Below are positions 8,685 to 17,870 of a DNA stretch of 64,000 bases, piece by piece; the stretch's first letter is position 1; every line of letters begins with the position of its first letter. The stretch lies in NCBI GenBank assembly GCA_964602995.1, contig CAZRTM010000003.1, positions 26,481 to 90,480 of the forward strand. Direction: 5' to 3'. Position numbers and translations under genes: made by a program. The stretch is from JAAYYY01 sp964602995. GTDB lineage: Bacteria > Chloroflexota > Anaerolineae > Promineifilales > Promineifilaceae. Under the pieces are notes generated by a model. It had not been told where the DNA came from, did not search any database, and worked only from the letters and a program-made list of their open reading frames with translations.

Positions 8685-9638
8685 CTAGCGAGCATCGGGC
8701 AACCAGCCGGCTGCTCTGGCCCGGTCACGGATGAGGGAGGCCAGTTGCTCGATGAAGAGCGGGTCGTCGTTCAGAGCCGGGGGCCGTTCCAGACGCACAC
8801 CGTGTTCCTGCGCTACCTGCCCCGCTTCAATGTCAATATCGAAGAGTATCTCGACGTGATCGGAGACGAAGCCCACGGGGATAGAGACGACGTTGCGAAT
8901 GCCCTGAGCGGCGAGGTCAGGAATATGTTCTTCCAACTGAGGCCCCAGCCACGGTTCAGGGCTGCGCCCTGCTGATTGGTAGCTCCAGGACCATTGGTCG
9001 TCGCGCAGCCCCGCCTGTTGGGCTACTAAGCGCGCCGTTTCACGAAGCTGCTCATCATAGGGATCGCCCATTTTCAGGATGCGAGTGGGCAGGCTATGGG
9101 CGCTAAAGATGACGTGTACAGCGTTGCGCTCGGAAGCGGGCCAGCGCTCCAGACCATCGTGCACGCGGTTGGTAAGAGCCTTGATGTAGGCCGGCGCGTC
9201 GTGGTAACTGGCAATATGCTCAAATTCGATAGCACCGCGGTACATCTCCAGGCCATCGGCAATTTTGGCCTGATACCGGGCGACGCTCATCTCGCTGTAA
9301 TGAGGCGCCAGCACCAGACTGACGGCGTGGGTGATGCCATCCGCGAGCATGTCGCGTACCGTTTCCTCAATCCACGGTGACCAGTGGCGCATGCCCAGGT
9401 AACAATGGAAGCGCTCGCCGAGCTGTTCTTGAATGGCAGACACCTGGGCGAGGGTCATTTCCAACAGCGGGGATTTGCCGCCGATTTGCCGGTAATTATT
9501 GGTGATTTCCTCCAGCACTGCGGTGGAGGTCACACGGCCGTTGCGGATATCGGCCAGATAGCCGGGAATTTCTTCGAGGGAGTTGGGGCCGCCGTAGGCC
9601 ATGATCAAGACCCCAATCGGATATTGAATGGTGCTCAT
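8685..9638 (-). CDS. hemH: Ferrochelatase, likely coproporphyrin type
   Basis: Inserts ferrous iron into a porphyrin. The 317-residue protein opens with VLIMAYGGP, carries VLAPHYS and the catalytic-histidine segment IFSAHSLP, and has SAGRSPEPWLGP near the C-terminal glutamate region. There is no transmembrane tail, so it is a soluble enzyme. Because the same cluster encodes HemQ and a HemY-type oxidase and no HemN or HemF, the likely substrate is coproporphyrin III (CpfC role) and not protoporphyrin IX; that is inference from context. It lies 20 bases downstream of hemE. Confidence 0.92.
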   Translation of the reverse strand: MSTIQYPIGVLIMAYGGPNSLEEIPGYLADIRNGRVTSTAVLEEITNNYRQIGGKSPLLEMTLAQVSAIQEQLGERFHCYLGMRHWSPWIEETVRDMLADGITHAVSLVLAPHYSEMSVARYQAKIADGLEMYRGAIEFEHIASYHDAPAYIKALTNRVHDGLERWPASERNAVHVIFSAHSLPTRILKMGDPYDEQLRETARLVAQQAGLRDDQWSWSYQSAGRSPEPWLGPQLEEHIPDLAAQGIRNVVSIPVGFVSDHVEILFDIDIEAGQVAQEHGVRLERPPALNDDPLFIEQLASLIRDRARAAGWLPDAR

Positions 9639-9658
9639 ATCTTAATCTTTTCTCTTTT

Positions 9659-10744
9659 TCAGCGTGCTGTTTGCTCGCGGACGTAGTCAACCAGCCGGCG
9701 CACAGTGTCTACCGGCGTCGTCTTGTGGATGCCGTGGCCCAGGTTAAAAATATGGCCCGGCCGGCCCGCTGCCTGCTCTAATACCTCGTCAATACGCGGC
9801 TTTAGCTCACGCCAGGGGGCAAGTAGAGCGATTGGTTCCAGATTGCCCTGGATGGCTTTGTCGTAACCAATCCGTTCCCAGGCCCAATCCAGCGGCATGC
9901 GCCAATCCACGCTAATGACGTCACCGCCGCAGGCGGCGACCTCTTCCAGATAGGCTGCAGTGCCGGTGCTGAAGCTGATAAGCGGTACCTGAGCGCGTTC
10001 CAGCATTTTAAACAGCTTTGTGTTATAGGGGGCAACGTAGCGCACGTAGTCCTGCTTGCTGAGCGCCAGCCCGGCCCAGGAGTCGAAAAGCTGCAGGGCC
10101 GAAGCGCCGGCCTGGGCCTGGGCAATCATGTACTCGGCCTGCACCGTCACCAGCTTGTCCATGAGCCGGCGCCAGGCGGCAGGCTCGTTGTACATCAGGG
10201 ACTTCGTCTTGACGTAGTTCTTAGAGCCGCCTCCTTCGACGGCGTAACTGGCCAGCGTAAAGGGCGCACCGGCAAAGCCAATGAGCGGGATGTTTCGGCT
10301 TTCTAGCTCGCGCGTCACTATGCTGATCGCCTCTAATGTGGAGGCGAGCATCGTAGAGGCTGCGGGAGGCGTTGCCAGCATGTCGATGTCGTAGGGTGTG
10401 GTCAGCGGATTGTTGATGCGCGGGCCGTCCCCTTTCACAAATTCCAGGTCGAGACCCATGCCAATCAGGGGCGGCAGTATGTCGGCGAAGATAATGGCAG
10501 CGTCCATCTGGAATGCGTCGATGGGTTGCAGGGTGATTTCGGCGGCCAGCTCTGGCGTGCCTATGACTTCCAACATGCTGTGCCGGGCGCGGATTTCGCG
10601 ATATTCGGACATATAGCGCCCCGCCTGGCGCATGAGCCAGATGGGTGTGGCATCGACGTCAAGCCGGCGACAGGCGCGCAGGAAACGGGAGGTAGGCTCG
10701 TTGGCCGTGGTCAGCTTCGTATCTTGTTTGCGTTCAGGAATCAT
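9659..10744 (-). CDS. hemE: Uroporphyrinogen decarboxylase
   Basis: Decarboxylates the four acetate side chains of uroporphyrinogen III to give coproporphyrinogen III. The N-terminal signature PIWLMRQAGRYMSEYREIR is intact, with the IGFAGAPFTLASY and FDSWAGLAL segments following. I choose ATG 10744 (361 residues, the usual length) over the upstream TTG at 10837, whose extra 31 residues look unlike the family and lie inside hemQ. With this start the gene overlaps the end of hemQ by 11 bases, consistent with coupled translation; a GGCAGG lies upstream. Confidence 0.95.
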   Translation of the reverse strand: MIPERKQDTKLTTANEPTSRFLRACRRLDVDATPIWLMRQAGRYMSEYREIRARHSMLEVIGTPELAAEITLQPIDAFQMDAAIIFADILPPLIGMGLDLEFVKGDGPRINNPLTTPYDIDMLATPPAASTMLASTLEAISIVTRELESRNIPLIGFAGAPFTLASYAVEGGGSKNYVKTKSLMYNEPAAWRRLMDKLVTVQAEYMIAQAQAGASALQLFDSWAGLALSKQDYVRYVAPYNTKLFKMLERAQVPLISFSTGTAAYLEEVAACGGDVISVDWRMPLDWAWERIGYDKAIQGNLEPIALLAPWRELKPRIDEVLEQAAGRPGHIFNLGHGIHKTTPVDTVRRLVDYVREQTAR

Positions 10745-11474
10745 GAGTAGCCTGCCAGACAACTTTGCCAATGAAGAATGGTCCCAGTCGCTCAAGGTGG
10801 AGCGAGGTTTGTTTCGTTTTGCGCATACGTTGCACAATTTGCGAGAGCGGGTTTAGCTCAGGGCCGACGAGGCCGACCACGAAATCGTTATCGTTCTTGT
10901 CCAGGCCATGACAGGCCAGGCGCACGTCGTGGCCGTAGCCTGCTTTGCCAAAGGCGCGGCCGATGCCTCCGTGCTCCATGAGAATGACGCGTTGCTCTTC
11001 GGCGGAGAGCCGTTCGAAGGAGCCGGCGCGTCGCAATGGGTACCAGATGGCCCAGGGCAGATTGGGATCGGTGACGCGGCGGATTGGGCGCTTGATCAGC
11101 GTTTCGTCCAGGTCCGGCTCATAGCCGAGGGCGTAGGTCCGGCCGAGCATGGTGTACTCCGGCTTGGGCGCCAATTCACTGAAAGGCGGCCGGTTCAGGA
11201 AGCCGCGCATCGTCTCTATAAAGTAATCCGGATTGTCGCTGAACGTGAGCAGGGCGACGCCTCGCGGATCGTTGATATCCTCATAGAGGACGCCGCTGAT
11301 GTTTGCCTGTTCCAGTGCCTCAATCAGAGGACCAGAATCATTACATTCGCCAAAGCTCATCAGTTGCATAAAAAGGCGGCGGTCGGAGCTGATGATTTCT
11401 CCTGTTGTACTGCGCCCCTTTTCCCGAATATCCACGACTTCATCGTCGTGACGGCGTTGGATGTCTAGTGCCAT
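10734..11474 (-). CDS. hemQ: Chlorite-dismutase-family heme protein, probable coproheme decarboxylase
   Basis: A 246-residue member of the Cld fold. Family landmarks are IWYPLRRAG, whose tyrosine matches the radical tyrosine position of coproheme decarboxylases, MEHGGIGRAF, the probable heme-ligand histidine in ACHGLDKNDNDFVV, and the closing LGPFFIGK. In the coproporphyrin-dependent pathway this protein decarboxylates coproheme III twice to yield heme b. Its place between hemB and hemE supports that role over chlorite detoxification. The distal-side residue that separates Cld from HemQ cannot be assigned safely by eye. Confidence 0.83.
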   Translation of the reverse strand: MALDIQRRHDDEVVDIREKGRSTTGEIISSDRRLFMQLMSFGECNDSGPLIEALEQANISGVLYEDINDPRGVALLTFSDNPDYFIETMRGFLNRPPFSELAPKPEYTMLGRTYALGYEPDLDETLIKRPIRRVTDPNLPWAIWYPLRRAGSFERLSAEEQRVILMEHGGIGRAFGKAGYGHDVRLACHGLDKNDNDFVVGLVGPELNPLSQIVQRMRKTKQTSLHLERLGPFFIGKVVWQATHDS

Positions 11475-11503
11475 TTGTTCTTAATCACACTCCAGTTAAC
11501 TAT

Positions 11504-12589
11504 CTAGTGGCCCAGCCAGGTAGCGGCCTCACGGGCATGGTAGGTAATAATCAGGTCGGCTCCCGCACGCTTAATCGACGTCAGCGCCTCGAGAACAGCT
11601 TGCTCTTCATCGAGCCAGCCGTTTGCAGCAGCGGCTTTTAGCATGGCATATTCACCGCTGACGTTGTAGGCGACCATTGGCAGCTCGGGATGCGCGCTGT
11701 GAACGCGGTGGATGACGTCGAGGTAGGGCAGGGCGGGCTTGACCATGAGGAAATCGGCTCCTTCCTCGACGTCCAACTGCGCCTCGCGCAACGCTTCACG
11801 GGCGTTGCCCGGATCCATCTGGTGCGTCTTGCGGTCGCCAAAGCTGGGCGCGCCTTCTGCCGCCTCACGAAAGGGTCCGTAGAAGGACGAGGCGTATTTC
11901 ACAGCGTAGGACATGATAGCAACGTTTTGGAAGTCATGACGGTCCAGGTGGCTGCGAATGGCCCTAACCATACCGTCCATCATCCCGCTGGGCGCCACGA
12001 TATCCGCCCCGGCTTCGGCATGGGCCAGCGCCACACGTGCCAAAATAGGTAATGTCTCATCGTTTAGAACATAGCCTTCTTCGAGGTGAGTATGAGGGCG
12101 TTCGCCGCCGTTGGCGCTGTTTAGCAGGCCGCAATGGCCATGGTCGGTATATTCACAGAGGCAGACGTCGGTGACTACAACCAGTTCGGGAACGGCGTCT
12201 TTGATGGTGCGGATGGCCTGGGGAATGATGCCATCAGGGTTGAAATTTTCCTGGCCCACGGGATCCTTCTCGGCCGGGATACCAAAGAGGACGACGGCTG
12301 GAATTGATTGGGCGGCAATTTGCTCTGCTTCCCGCGCCAACTGGTCCACGGAAAGCTGGAAGATGCCTGGCATGGAGCTGATGGGATTGCGTACACCGGC
12401 GCCATGGGTGACGAACAGCGGGTAGATGAAATCCCCGGCGCTGATTTCTGTTTCGCGCACCATGCGCCTGATGGCCGGTGTGGCGCGCAGGCGGCGCGGG
12501 CGCACGGTGGGCGTGGGGAATCCGCCGTGCTGTTCTGCGCTCAGTGGGGCAGAGGCTTCCTGTGAGGCAGGTGCTTTCTCTTGTAACAT
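11504..12589 (-). CDS. hemB: Delta-aminolevulinic acid dehydratase (porphobilinogen synthase)
   Basis: Condenses two 5-aminolevulinates to porphobilinogen. Two Schiff-base lysines are visible in SYAVKYASSFYGPFREAA and in LMVKPALPYLD. The metal site is the cysteine-rich zinc type, DVCLCEYTDHGHCG. At 361 residues it is slightly long, from a low-complexity N-terminal extension of about 25 residues. It begins six bases after the hemCD stop with GAGGAG upstream, so the genes are surely cotranscribed. Confidence 0.96.
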   Translation of the reverse strand: MLQEKAPASQEASAPLSAEQHGGFPTPTVRPRRLRATPAIRRMVRETEISAGDFIYPLFVTHGAGVRNPISSMPGIFQLSVDQLAREAEQIAAQSIPAVVLFGIPAEKDPVGQENFNPDGIIPQAIRTIKDAVPELVVVTDVCLCEYTDHGHCGLLNSANGGERPHTHLEEGYVLNDETLPILARVALAHAEAGADIVAPSGMMDGMVRAIRSHLDRHDFQNVAIMSYAVKYASSFYGPFREAAEGAPSFGDRKTHQMDPGNAREALREAQLDVEEGADFLMVKPALPYLDVIHRVHSAHPELPMVAYNVSGEYAMLKAAAANGWLDEEQAVLEALTSIKRAGADLIITYHAREAATWLGH

Positions 12590-12595
12590 GCTCTC

Positions 12596-14341
12596 TTAAC
12601 TCCTCAGGGCAGCGCGGCTGTTGTCATTCTCATAGTATCTGACCAGAGCCTCGACCAGCCCGTCCATTGTATACTTTGCGGCCACGACATCGGCGGGAAT
12701 ATCCAGCTCAGTGGCGGTTCCTGCGGTAATGGGTCCAATGCAGGCAACGACGGCATTGTGGGTCAATCGTTGTGCTGCGGCTGGGCCGCCAACAAGGTCA
12801 ACGAAGTTGCGCACGGTTGACGAGCTGGTGAAGGTGATGGCATCAGTGTTTTCCAGCCGTTGTAGCACTTTATCGTCGGGGCTGGCCGGCAGGGTATGGT
12901 AGGTAGCGATTTCTTCGACGTTGGCGCCGTTCTCGTTCAGCATATCGGCGAGAGTGGTGCGGGCCTGCTCGGCGCGTGGCAGAAGAATGGAAAGGCCTTC
13001 AACATTACCCAGCCCTTCTGCAATGCGTTCGGCAACAAATTCATCGGGGATAAAATCGACGTCCACGCCTCGCCCGGCAAGGGCGCGCCCGGTGGCAGGG
13101 CCAATAGCGGCGACCTGCACCTGGCGAAGGCTGCTTGCATCCAGGCTGGCGGCCAGGAGCCGTTCCCAGAAGATCTCCACGCCATTGACGCTGGTGAAGA
13201 TAATCCAGTCATAGTGCTGCAGCCTGCGTATGGCATCGTCCAGCTCGGTCGTGTCGGCAACCGGCGCAATTTTAATGGTGGGAAAGAAGATGGGTGTAGC
13301 GCCCAGGTTAATAAGACGCTCTGCCAGCTCTGGCGCCTGGGCGCGGGTGCGCGTGATCACAATGCGCCTCCCATGCAGAGGCAGTTGTTGCACTGCTTTG
13401 CCGGTGCTCCTGGTCACGTCTTCCAGAATGGCGTTTGCGCCTTGCTGCAGGGCCTCTTGCGCCAACTTGTGGCCCAGCTCATAAGGGTCGTCATCTCGTC
13501 CGCTGACTCGAATGAGCCGGCCACCATTGGGCGCGGCAATAAGCCCGGTCATTTCCATATCGCCACCATTCACCGGCCGGGCATAAGCGGCAATGGGAGC
13601 TGAGCAGCCACCGCCCAGCGTTTGCAGAAAATGCCGTTCGGCTGTGGTAGTCTGGCGCGTCTTGTCGTCGTCGATGCGGGCCAGAAGCGCCAGCGTCTCT
13701 TCATCGTCGGCCCGGCACTGCACGGCCACGGCGCCCTGCCCCGGCGCCGGTAGCATCACGTCCAGCGCCAGCCAGTCAGAAACCAGGTCATCCATCCCTA
13801 AGCGCTGCAGGCCGGCGGCGGCCAATACAGCGGCGTTGTAGTCGTCGCTCTCCAATGCCTTCTTCACTCGCGTGCCCACATTGCCCCGAATCGACTTAAC
13901 GACCAGATCGGGGCGGACCGCCAGTAGCTGGGCCTGGCGGCGCAGGCTGCTGGTGCCGATGATGGAGCCGGGCGGCAACGTTTCAAGCGTGTGGCCGTTG
14001 CGCGCTACGAGTCCATCGCGCACATCACCGCGAGCCGGTATGGCGCCGATGGTCAGGCCAGGCGCGTTCTGGACCGGAAGGTCTTTCAGGGAATGGACGG
14101 CAATGTCGATGACGCCCTCGCGCAAGGCTTTCTCCAGTTCGGCGGTAAATAGACCTTTGCCGCCGATTTGTGGCAAAGGTTGGTCAAGGCTCTTATCGCC
14201 GCGTGTTACAAACGGTTTTATGTCGCAGGCGAGACCGGGCCACGCTTGTTGCAAAAGGTTGACAATGTACTCTGTCTGCCAGCGGGCGAGTTCGGAGGTG
14301 CGCGTTCCTATGCTCAGGGTACGGGTTGGTACAGAATTCAT
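12596..14341 (-). CDS. hemCD: HemC-HemD fusion: hydroxymethylbilane synthase and uroporphyrinogen-III synthase
   Basis: One uninterrupted 581-residue frame joins two consecutive enzymes. Residues 1 to about 310 are HemC: IGTRTSELARWQ, HSLKDLP, GTSSLRRQAQ and GGGCSAPI, whose cysteine holds the dipyrromethane cofactor. From about 325 to 575 is HemD: GRRIVITRTRAQAPEL, DWIIFTSVNGVEIF, AAIGPATGRAL and ITFTSSSTVRNFV. Fusion would pass the unstable linear hydroxymethylbilane directly to the cyclising enzyme. There is no stop or frameshift at the junction. The gene starts three bases after hemA ends. HemC-HemD fusions are known in scattered bacteria. Confidence 0.95.
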   Translation of the reverse strand: MNSVPTRTLSIGTRTSELARWQTEYIVNLLQQAWPGLACDIKPFVTRGDKSLDQPLPQIGGKGLFTAELEKALREGVIDIAVHSLKDLPVQNAPGLTIGAIPARGDVRDGLVARNGHTLETLPPGSIIGTSSLRRQAQLLAVRPDLVVKSIRGNVGTRVKKALESDDYNAAVLAAAGLQRLGMDDLVSDWLALDVMLPAPGQGAVAVQCRADDEETLALLARIDDDKTRQTTTAERHFLQTLGGGCSAPIAAYARPVNGGDMEMTGLIAAPNGGRLIRVSGRDDDPYELGHKLAQEALQQGANAILEDVTRSTGKAVQQLPLHGRRIVITRTRAQAPELAERLINLGATPIFFPTIKIAPVADTTELDDAIRRLQHYDWIIFTSVNGVEIFWERLLAASLDASSLRQVQVAAIGPATGRALAGRGVDVDFIPDEFVAERIAEGLGNVEGLSILLPRAEQARTTLADMLNENGANVEEIATYHTLPASPDDKVLQRLENTDAITFTSSSTVRNFVDLVGGPAAAQRLTHNAVVACIGPITAGTATELDIPADVVAAKYTMDGLVEALVRYYENDNSRAALRS

Positions 14342-14344
14342 CAG

Positions 14345-15631
14345 TTACTTTTCAGTTTCAGGATTCAGGTTAAACAGGTCGCGCATGGTCGCCGCGTAGG
14401 TCTCGGCCTCGCCGTTGGTTGCTTTCTGACGTAGCCGGATGGTTGGCTCGTGCAATAGTTTGTTGACCAGCGAGCGGGAGAGATGCTGGAGGTGCCGCAG
14501 GGTTTCGGGATCAAGATCCTCGCCCAGATGGCGCAGCGTCCGTTGTAGCTCTCGCTGGCGAATCGCTTCCGCTTTCTGCCGCAAATCGGTGATGACGGGC
14601 GCCACCACAAACTGCCGGTACTCTTTTTCAACGGCTGTCACTTCCTGGGCGATAATTTCCTCAACCAGCGGCACTTCCTTCTGCCGGGCTGCCAGCGCCT
14701 GATCTAGCGTATTTTGCAGATTGTCCATGTTAAAAAGCTGAACGCCTTGCAGCTCGCCGACGGCGGGGTCCACGTCACGAGGGACGGCGATGTCGATGAG
14801 AACCAGCGGTGTCTGGCGTTGCTGGAGCTGTGCTCTATGAGCGACTTCCAGGTCAATCAGGGTGTGTGGGGATGCTGTCGCACTAAAGACAACATCAGCC
14901 GCCTGCATCGCGCCGGGCAGCTCGTCCAGCGAATAAACGGTACCGCTCCAGCTCTGCGCAATGCTGGCCGCGGTATCGACTGTGCGGTTGACGAGCGCCA
15001 GATTTTGCACCCCACGCTTTTGCAGCGCGCTCACTGTGAGCCGGCCCATTTGACCGATGCCGACCACCAGGACCCGGCGCTCTTGCAGATTACCTACAAT
15101 CTGCTCGGCCAATGCAATTGCTACAGAGCTAATGGTGGCCGGATTGCTGCTGATGCGCGTCTCGTTACGCGCTCGTTTGCCGGCGCGAATGGCGCCGCGA
15201 AACAGCACGGTGAGGGCGGCGCCAATGGCGCCTGTCTCGATGCCCCGCATGAAGACGTCGCTCACCTGGCCCAGAATTTGTGGTTCACCCAGAACGAGCG
15301 AGTCCAGCCCGGCGGCCACGCGCGCCAGGTGTTCGATGACGTGGCTCCCTGAGTAGCAGTAGATCTGTTCCTGTTCGGTAGCGTTCAGCTCAACCTGGTA
15401 GGCGTCGCGCAACAAGGCCAGTAACAGGTGGCGTGGATTGCCGGCTTCAGGCTCAATGGCGGCATAGAGTTCGATGCGGTTGCAGGTTGAGAGAACGGCC
15501 AGTTCGCTGATGGAGGCAAACTCGGCCGGTAGCTCGTCTGGCAGGAGCGGGGTGGGTAGGGCGCGGCAGATACGCTCGCGCAGGGCAACCGGAGCCGTGT
15601 GATGGCTAAGTCCAAGGCAGGTTATTTGCAT
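14345..15631 (-). CDS. hemA: Glutamyl-tRNA reductase
   Basis: Reduces glutamyl-tRNA(Glu) to glutamate-1-semialdehyde using NADPH, the committed step of heme synthesis. The protein opens with the family motif GLSHHTAPVALRERI, has the catalytic cysteine in LSTCNRIELY, LGEPQILGQV, and an NADPH-binding VLVVGIGQMGRLTV. I choose ATG 15631 because MQITCLGLSHHT matches the usual N-terminus; ATGs at 15643, 15655 and 15667 are alternatives. With 15631 the gene overlaps the upstream helix-turn-helix gene by 26 bases. HemA is typically the controlled step, which makes that neighbour interesting. Confidence 0.95.
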   Translation of the reverse strand: MQITCLGLSHHTAPVALRERICRALPTPLLPDELPAEFASISELAVLSTCNRIELYAAIEPEAGNPRHLLLALLRDAYQVELNATEQEQIYCYSGSHVIEHLARVAAGLDSLVLGEPQILGQVSDVFMRGIETGAIGAALTVLFRGAIRAGKRARNETRISSNPATISSVAIALAEQIVGNLQERRVLVVGIGQMGRLTVSALQKRGVQNLALVNRTVDTAASIAQSWSGTVYSLDELPGAMQAADVVFSATASPHTLIDLEVAHRAQLQQRQTPLVLIDIAVPRDVDPAVGELQGVQLFNMDNLQNTLDQALAARQKEVPLVEEIIAQEVTAVEKEYRQFVVAPVITDLRQKAEAIRQRELQRTLRHLGEDLDPETLRHLQHLSRSLVNKLLHEPTIRLRQKATNGEAETYAATMRDLFNLNPETEK

Positions 15632-16271
15632 AATTGGCGTCATATTCCTGGGCATATTCATCGGCAATTGCCAGGTGAACGGCGTTCAGTAAAACGTTTA
15701 TGCGCCGTAACAGGCGCAGACTGGCCTCAGGCCGAATATGGGTGTTTTCGGGAAGGTGGAGCGCAGTTTCCACCAGGGTGTCGCGGAAGAACATGGCGGC
15801 GCGAATGGCAACCGTCAGCGGCATGCGCTCTTCCAGGGCCATCTGTGCATATTCCTTCCCAATCTGGTGCGCTTCCTGTAACAGCTCTTCGTCTCCTTCT
15901 TCGGATAGATAGCGCAGGGTCAGCCCCATCAGCCGCTGTCCAAGGGTGCGATGGCGCGCTCGCGCTTCATCATCGAATTGCGACAACCATTGCTCGTTAC
16001 TGTGGACGACGATCTCCTGACGGGCCTGTGTCAACGCTTCATTGGCCCATAGTTGCGCCAGGCCGTTTACGTGGCGCAGGCCATGCCGCGCCTCAGCAAA
16101 CTGGGCGAGATCGGAGCTGGCGAAGCGACGGTGCCCGCCGGGGGTGAGCATGACCGGTATTTCGCCGTTGTCAGCCCATCGCCGCAGAGTAGAAGGATGT
16201 ACGTTCAATTGGGCGGCGGCACGGCTCAAAGGCAGCCATTCTTCTGTGCCGGTAGCGGGATGCTTGCTCAT
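15606..16271 (-). CDS. MerR-like helix-turn-helix protein with all-alpha C-terminal domain, candidate heme-operon regulator
   Basis: A 221-residue protein. Residues ~8-60 are a MerR/excisionase-type DNA-binding domain (LSRAAAQLNVHPSTLRRWAD, then GGHRRF, the typical wing). Residues ~85-205 form a helical domain resembling the N-terminal sensory domain of RsbR-type proteins. It is the first gene after the strong promoter at 16326-16353, overlaps hemA, and therefore heads the hem operon. A role as heme or oxygen-responsive autoregulator is inferred only from position. Several histidines occur in the C-terminal half, but no recognised heme motif. GAGG lies seven bases before the ATG. Confidence 0.75.
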   Translation of the reverse strand: MSKHPATGTEEWLPLSRAAAQLNVHPSTLRRWADNGEIPVMLTPGGHRRFASSDLAQFAEARHGLRHVNGLAQLWANEALTQARQEIVVHSNEQWLSQFDDEARARHRTLGQRLMGLTLRYLSEEGDEELLQEAHQIGKEYAQMALEERMPLTVAIRAAMFFRDTLVETALHLPENTHIRPEASLRLLRRINVLLNAVHLAIADEYAQEYDANYANNLPWT

Positions 16272-16325
16272 CGAAAAGCCTCAACAAAGCTATCAAAATC
16301 TAACTAAATCTATGCGCTTGTGAAA

Positions 16326-16353
16326 ATTATACCGAGGAGGGTATGGGTGTCAA
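16326..16353 (-). promoter_or_regulatory. Near-consensus sigma-70 promoter of the hem operon
   Basis: On the minus strand TTGACA (16348-16353) is followed after 16 bases by TATAAT (16326-16331). Both hexamers are perfect. Transcription would begin near 16319, about 48 bases before the helix-turn-helix gene. The promoter lies after the hemY stop codon, so hemY and the rhomboid gene must rely on another promoter. Confidence 0.8.
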
Positions 16354-16382
16354 GCCAGGTGGGAGCTGCTGATAGGTATTGC

Positions 16383-17870
16383 TTAGCTTGCCGTAACTGT
16401 GCGAGCTTCCAACAGCGCCTGCACGGTGAGTTGGGCCTGGTGGATGCAATCGGGGATGCCGACGCCACGGTAGGGGCTTCCTGAGACATAGATGCCGGAT
16501 GGGAGCGCGGCCTCAATAGCCGAGACTCGCTGCAAGTGCCCGACGTCATATTGGGGATTGGCATTGTGCCAGCGATAGATGCGGTGGAAGAGGGGGGTGG
16601 CTGTGATGCCCATCAGTTGTTCTAGCTCGCGGCGGACAATGGTCAGCAGCGTGCCGTCGTCGACATCCACCATTTCCGGCCGGCGCGAGCCGCCAAAGAA
16701 GACGCGCAGCAAGGCGTGTCCCTGAGGTGCGCGGCGGTCGAATTTTGTGGAGGTCCAGGTGATGGCGTTGATAGAGCGCTGTTCGCTGCGCGAGATGACG
16801 ACGCCGAAGCCGTCGAGCGGGTGCGCTATCTCGTCCAGATGGTAACCCAGGGAAATGGTGCCGGTACTCACATAGCGGATACCGTTCAGTTCCGCGGCGG
16901 CGTCGGGGGCAAAAGGTTGCAAGAGTGCTGCCGCCGCATAGGCCGGGATGGCCAGGAGCACGGCGTCGGCTTCCAGCTCGCTCTCCCCGCCGTTCAGGAT
17001 GAGCCGGTAGCGTCCATCGTGTGGCTGCAGCGCGCTGACTGTAGTGTTCAGGAAGCGGTCGCCGCTCAGAGCGTTGTCCAGGGCGGTAATCAGCTCGCCC
17101 ATGCCCTGTTGGAAGGAGATGAACATGGCCGACGGCCGGTTGCCTGATTCCGTGCTGTCCTGATTTGCTGCGCGCTTCTGCTGGCCGGCCAGCATGCCGC
17201 GGATCAGGCTGCCATGCTCCTTTTCTAGCTGGCGGAAGCGGGGAAAGGTGGCCAGCAGGCTCTGGCGATCCGATTCGGCATTATAAATGCCTGCCAGCAG
17301 TGGCTCTGCCAGGCGGTCCAGCGCTTCGAAGCCTAGGCGGCGGGTGATAAAAGTGGCCAATGTTTCGTCATCATCACCGGGACGGGGTGGAATAACGAGA
17401 TCCAGGGCCATGCGCAGCTTGCCCAACGGACTAAGCAGTGGCGAGCGCACAAAGGGGAGGATTTTGGTGGGGACGATCAGCCGTAGTCCGTCGGGCATGG
17501 GCAGCGGCCGGCCCTTGTTGAGAACGAACACCTTGCGGCGGTCGTCGTTGGTGGGCAACATGCGCTCTTCCATTCCCAGCTCGCGGGCCAGCTCTAAGGC
17601 CCACGGTTTCTGTGTGATGAAGGAGTCAGGCCCCGCTTCGATGATGAAGGGTTGTCGGGCGGCGGTTACCACCTCATCGGTCAGAACTTTGCCGCCCCAA
17701 CGCTCGCTTTGCTCAAGCAGCGTATAGCGGATGTTGCCCTCGTCATTGGCTGCTTGCTGTAAGTACCAGGCAGCGCTGAGACCCGTAATGCCGCCGCCAA
17801 CAATGGCGACGTGAAATTCATTAGTAGAGTGCGGTGTTCGTGAGCGGTCAGTCGTAGAGAGATTGGTCAT
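16383..17870 (-). CDS. hemY: HemY-type FAD-dependent porphyrinogen oxidase (coproporphyrinogen III oxidase, CgoX)
   Basis: A 495-residue flavoprotein of the oxygen-dependent protoporphyrinogen-oxidase family. The N-terminus binds FAD (VAIVGGGITGLSAAWYL, then ERWGGKV); the C-terminus ends YVSGSPYRGVGIPDCIHQ, also FAD-contacting. In bacteria with HemQ this family oxidises coproporphyrinogen III to coproporphyrin III. I start at ATG 17870; the upstream extension to 18008 runs inside the rhomboid gene and is not family-like. The gene overlaps the rhomboid gene by 23 bases. It is separated from the main hem operon by the 16326-16353 promoter. Confidence 0.93.
   Translation of the reverse strand: MTNLSTTDRSRTPHSTNEFHVAIVGGGITGLSAAWYLQQAANDEGNIRYTLLEQSERWGGKVLTDEVVTAARQPFIIEAGPDSFITQKPWALELARELGMEERMLPTNDDRRKVFVLNKGRPLPMPDGLRLIVPTKILPFVRSPLLSPLGKLRMALDLVIPPRPGDDDETLATFITRRLGFEALDRLAEPLLAGIYNAESDRQSLLATFPRFRQLEKEHGSLIRGMLAGQQKRAANQDSTESGNRPSAMFISFQQGMGELITALDNALSGDRFLNTTVSALQPHDGRYRLILNGGESELEADAVLLAIPAYAAAALLQPFAPDAAAELNGIRYVSTGTISLGYHLDEIAHPLDGFGVVISRSEQRSINAITWTSTKFDRRAPQGHALLRVFFGGSRRPEMVDVDDGTLLTIVRRELEQLMGITATPLFHRIYRWHNANPQYDVGHLQRVSAIEAALPSGIYVSGSPYRGVGIPDCIHQAQLTVQALLEARTVTAS

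Noticed and set aside
10734..11474. True chlorite dismutase
   Set aside because: Genomic position inside the heme operon and the retained YPLRR tyrosine segment favour coproheme decarboxylase; no perchlorate genes nearby.
12896..13603. 235-residue plus-strand frame within hemCD
   Set aside because: Codon shadow of hemCD; no motif, no start signal, and the opposite strand is a certain gene.
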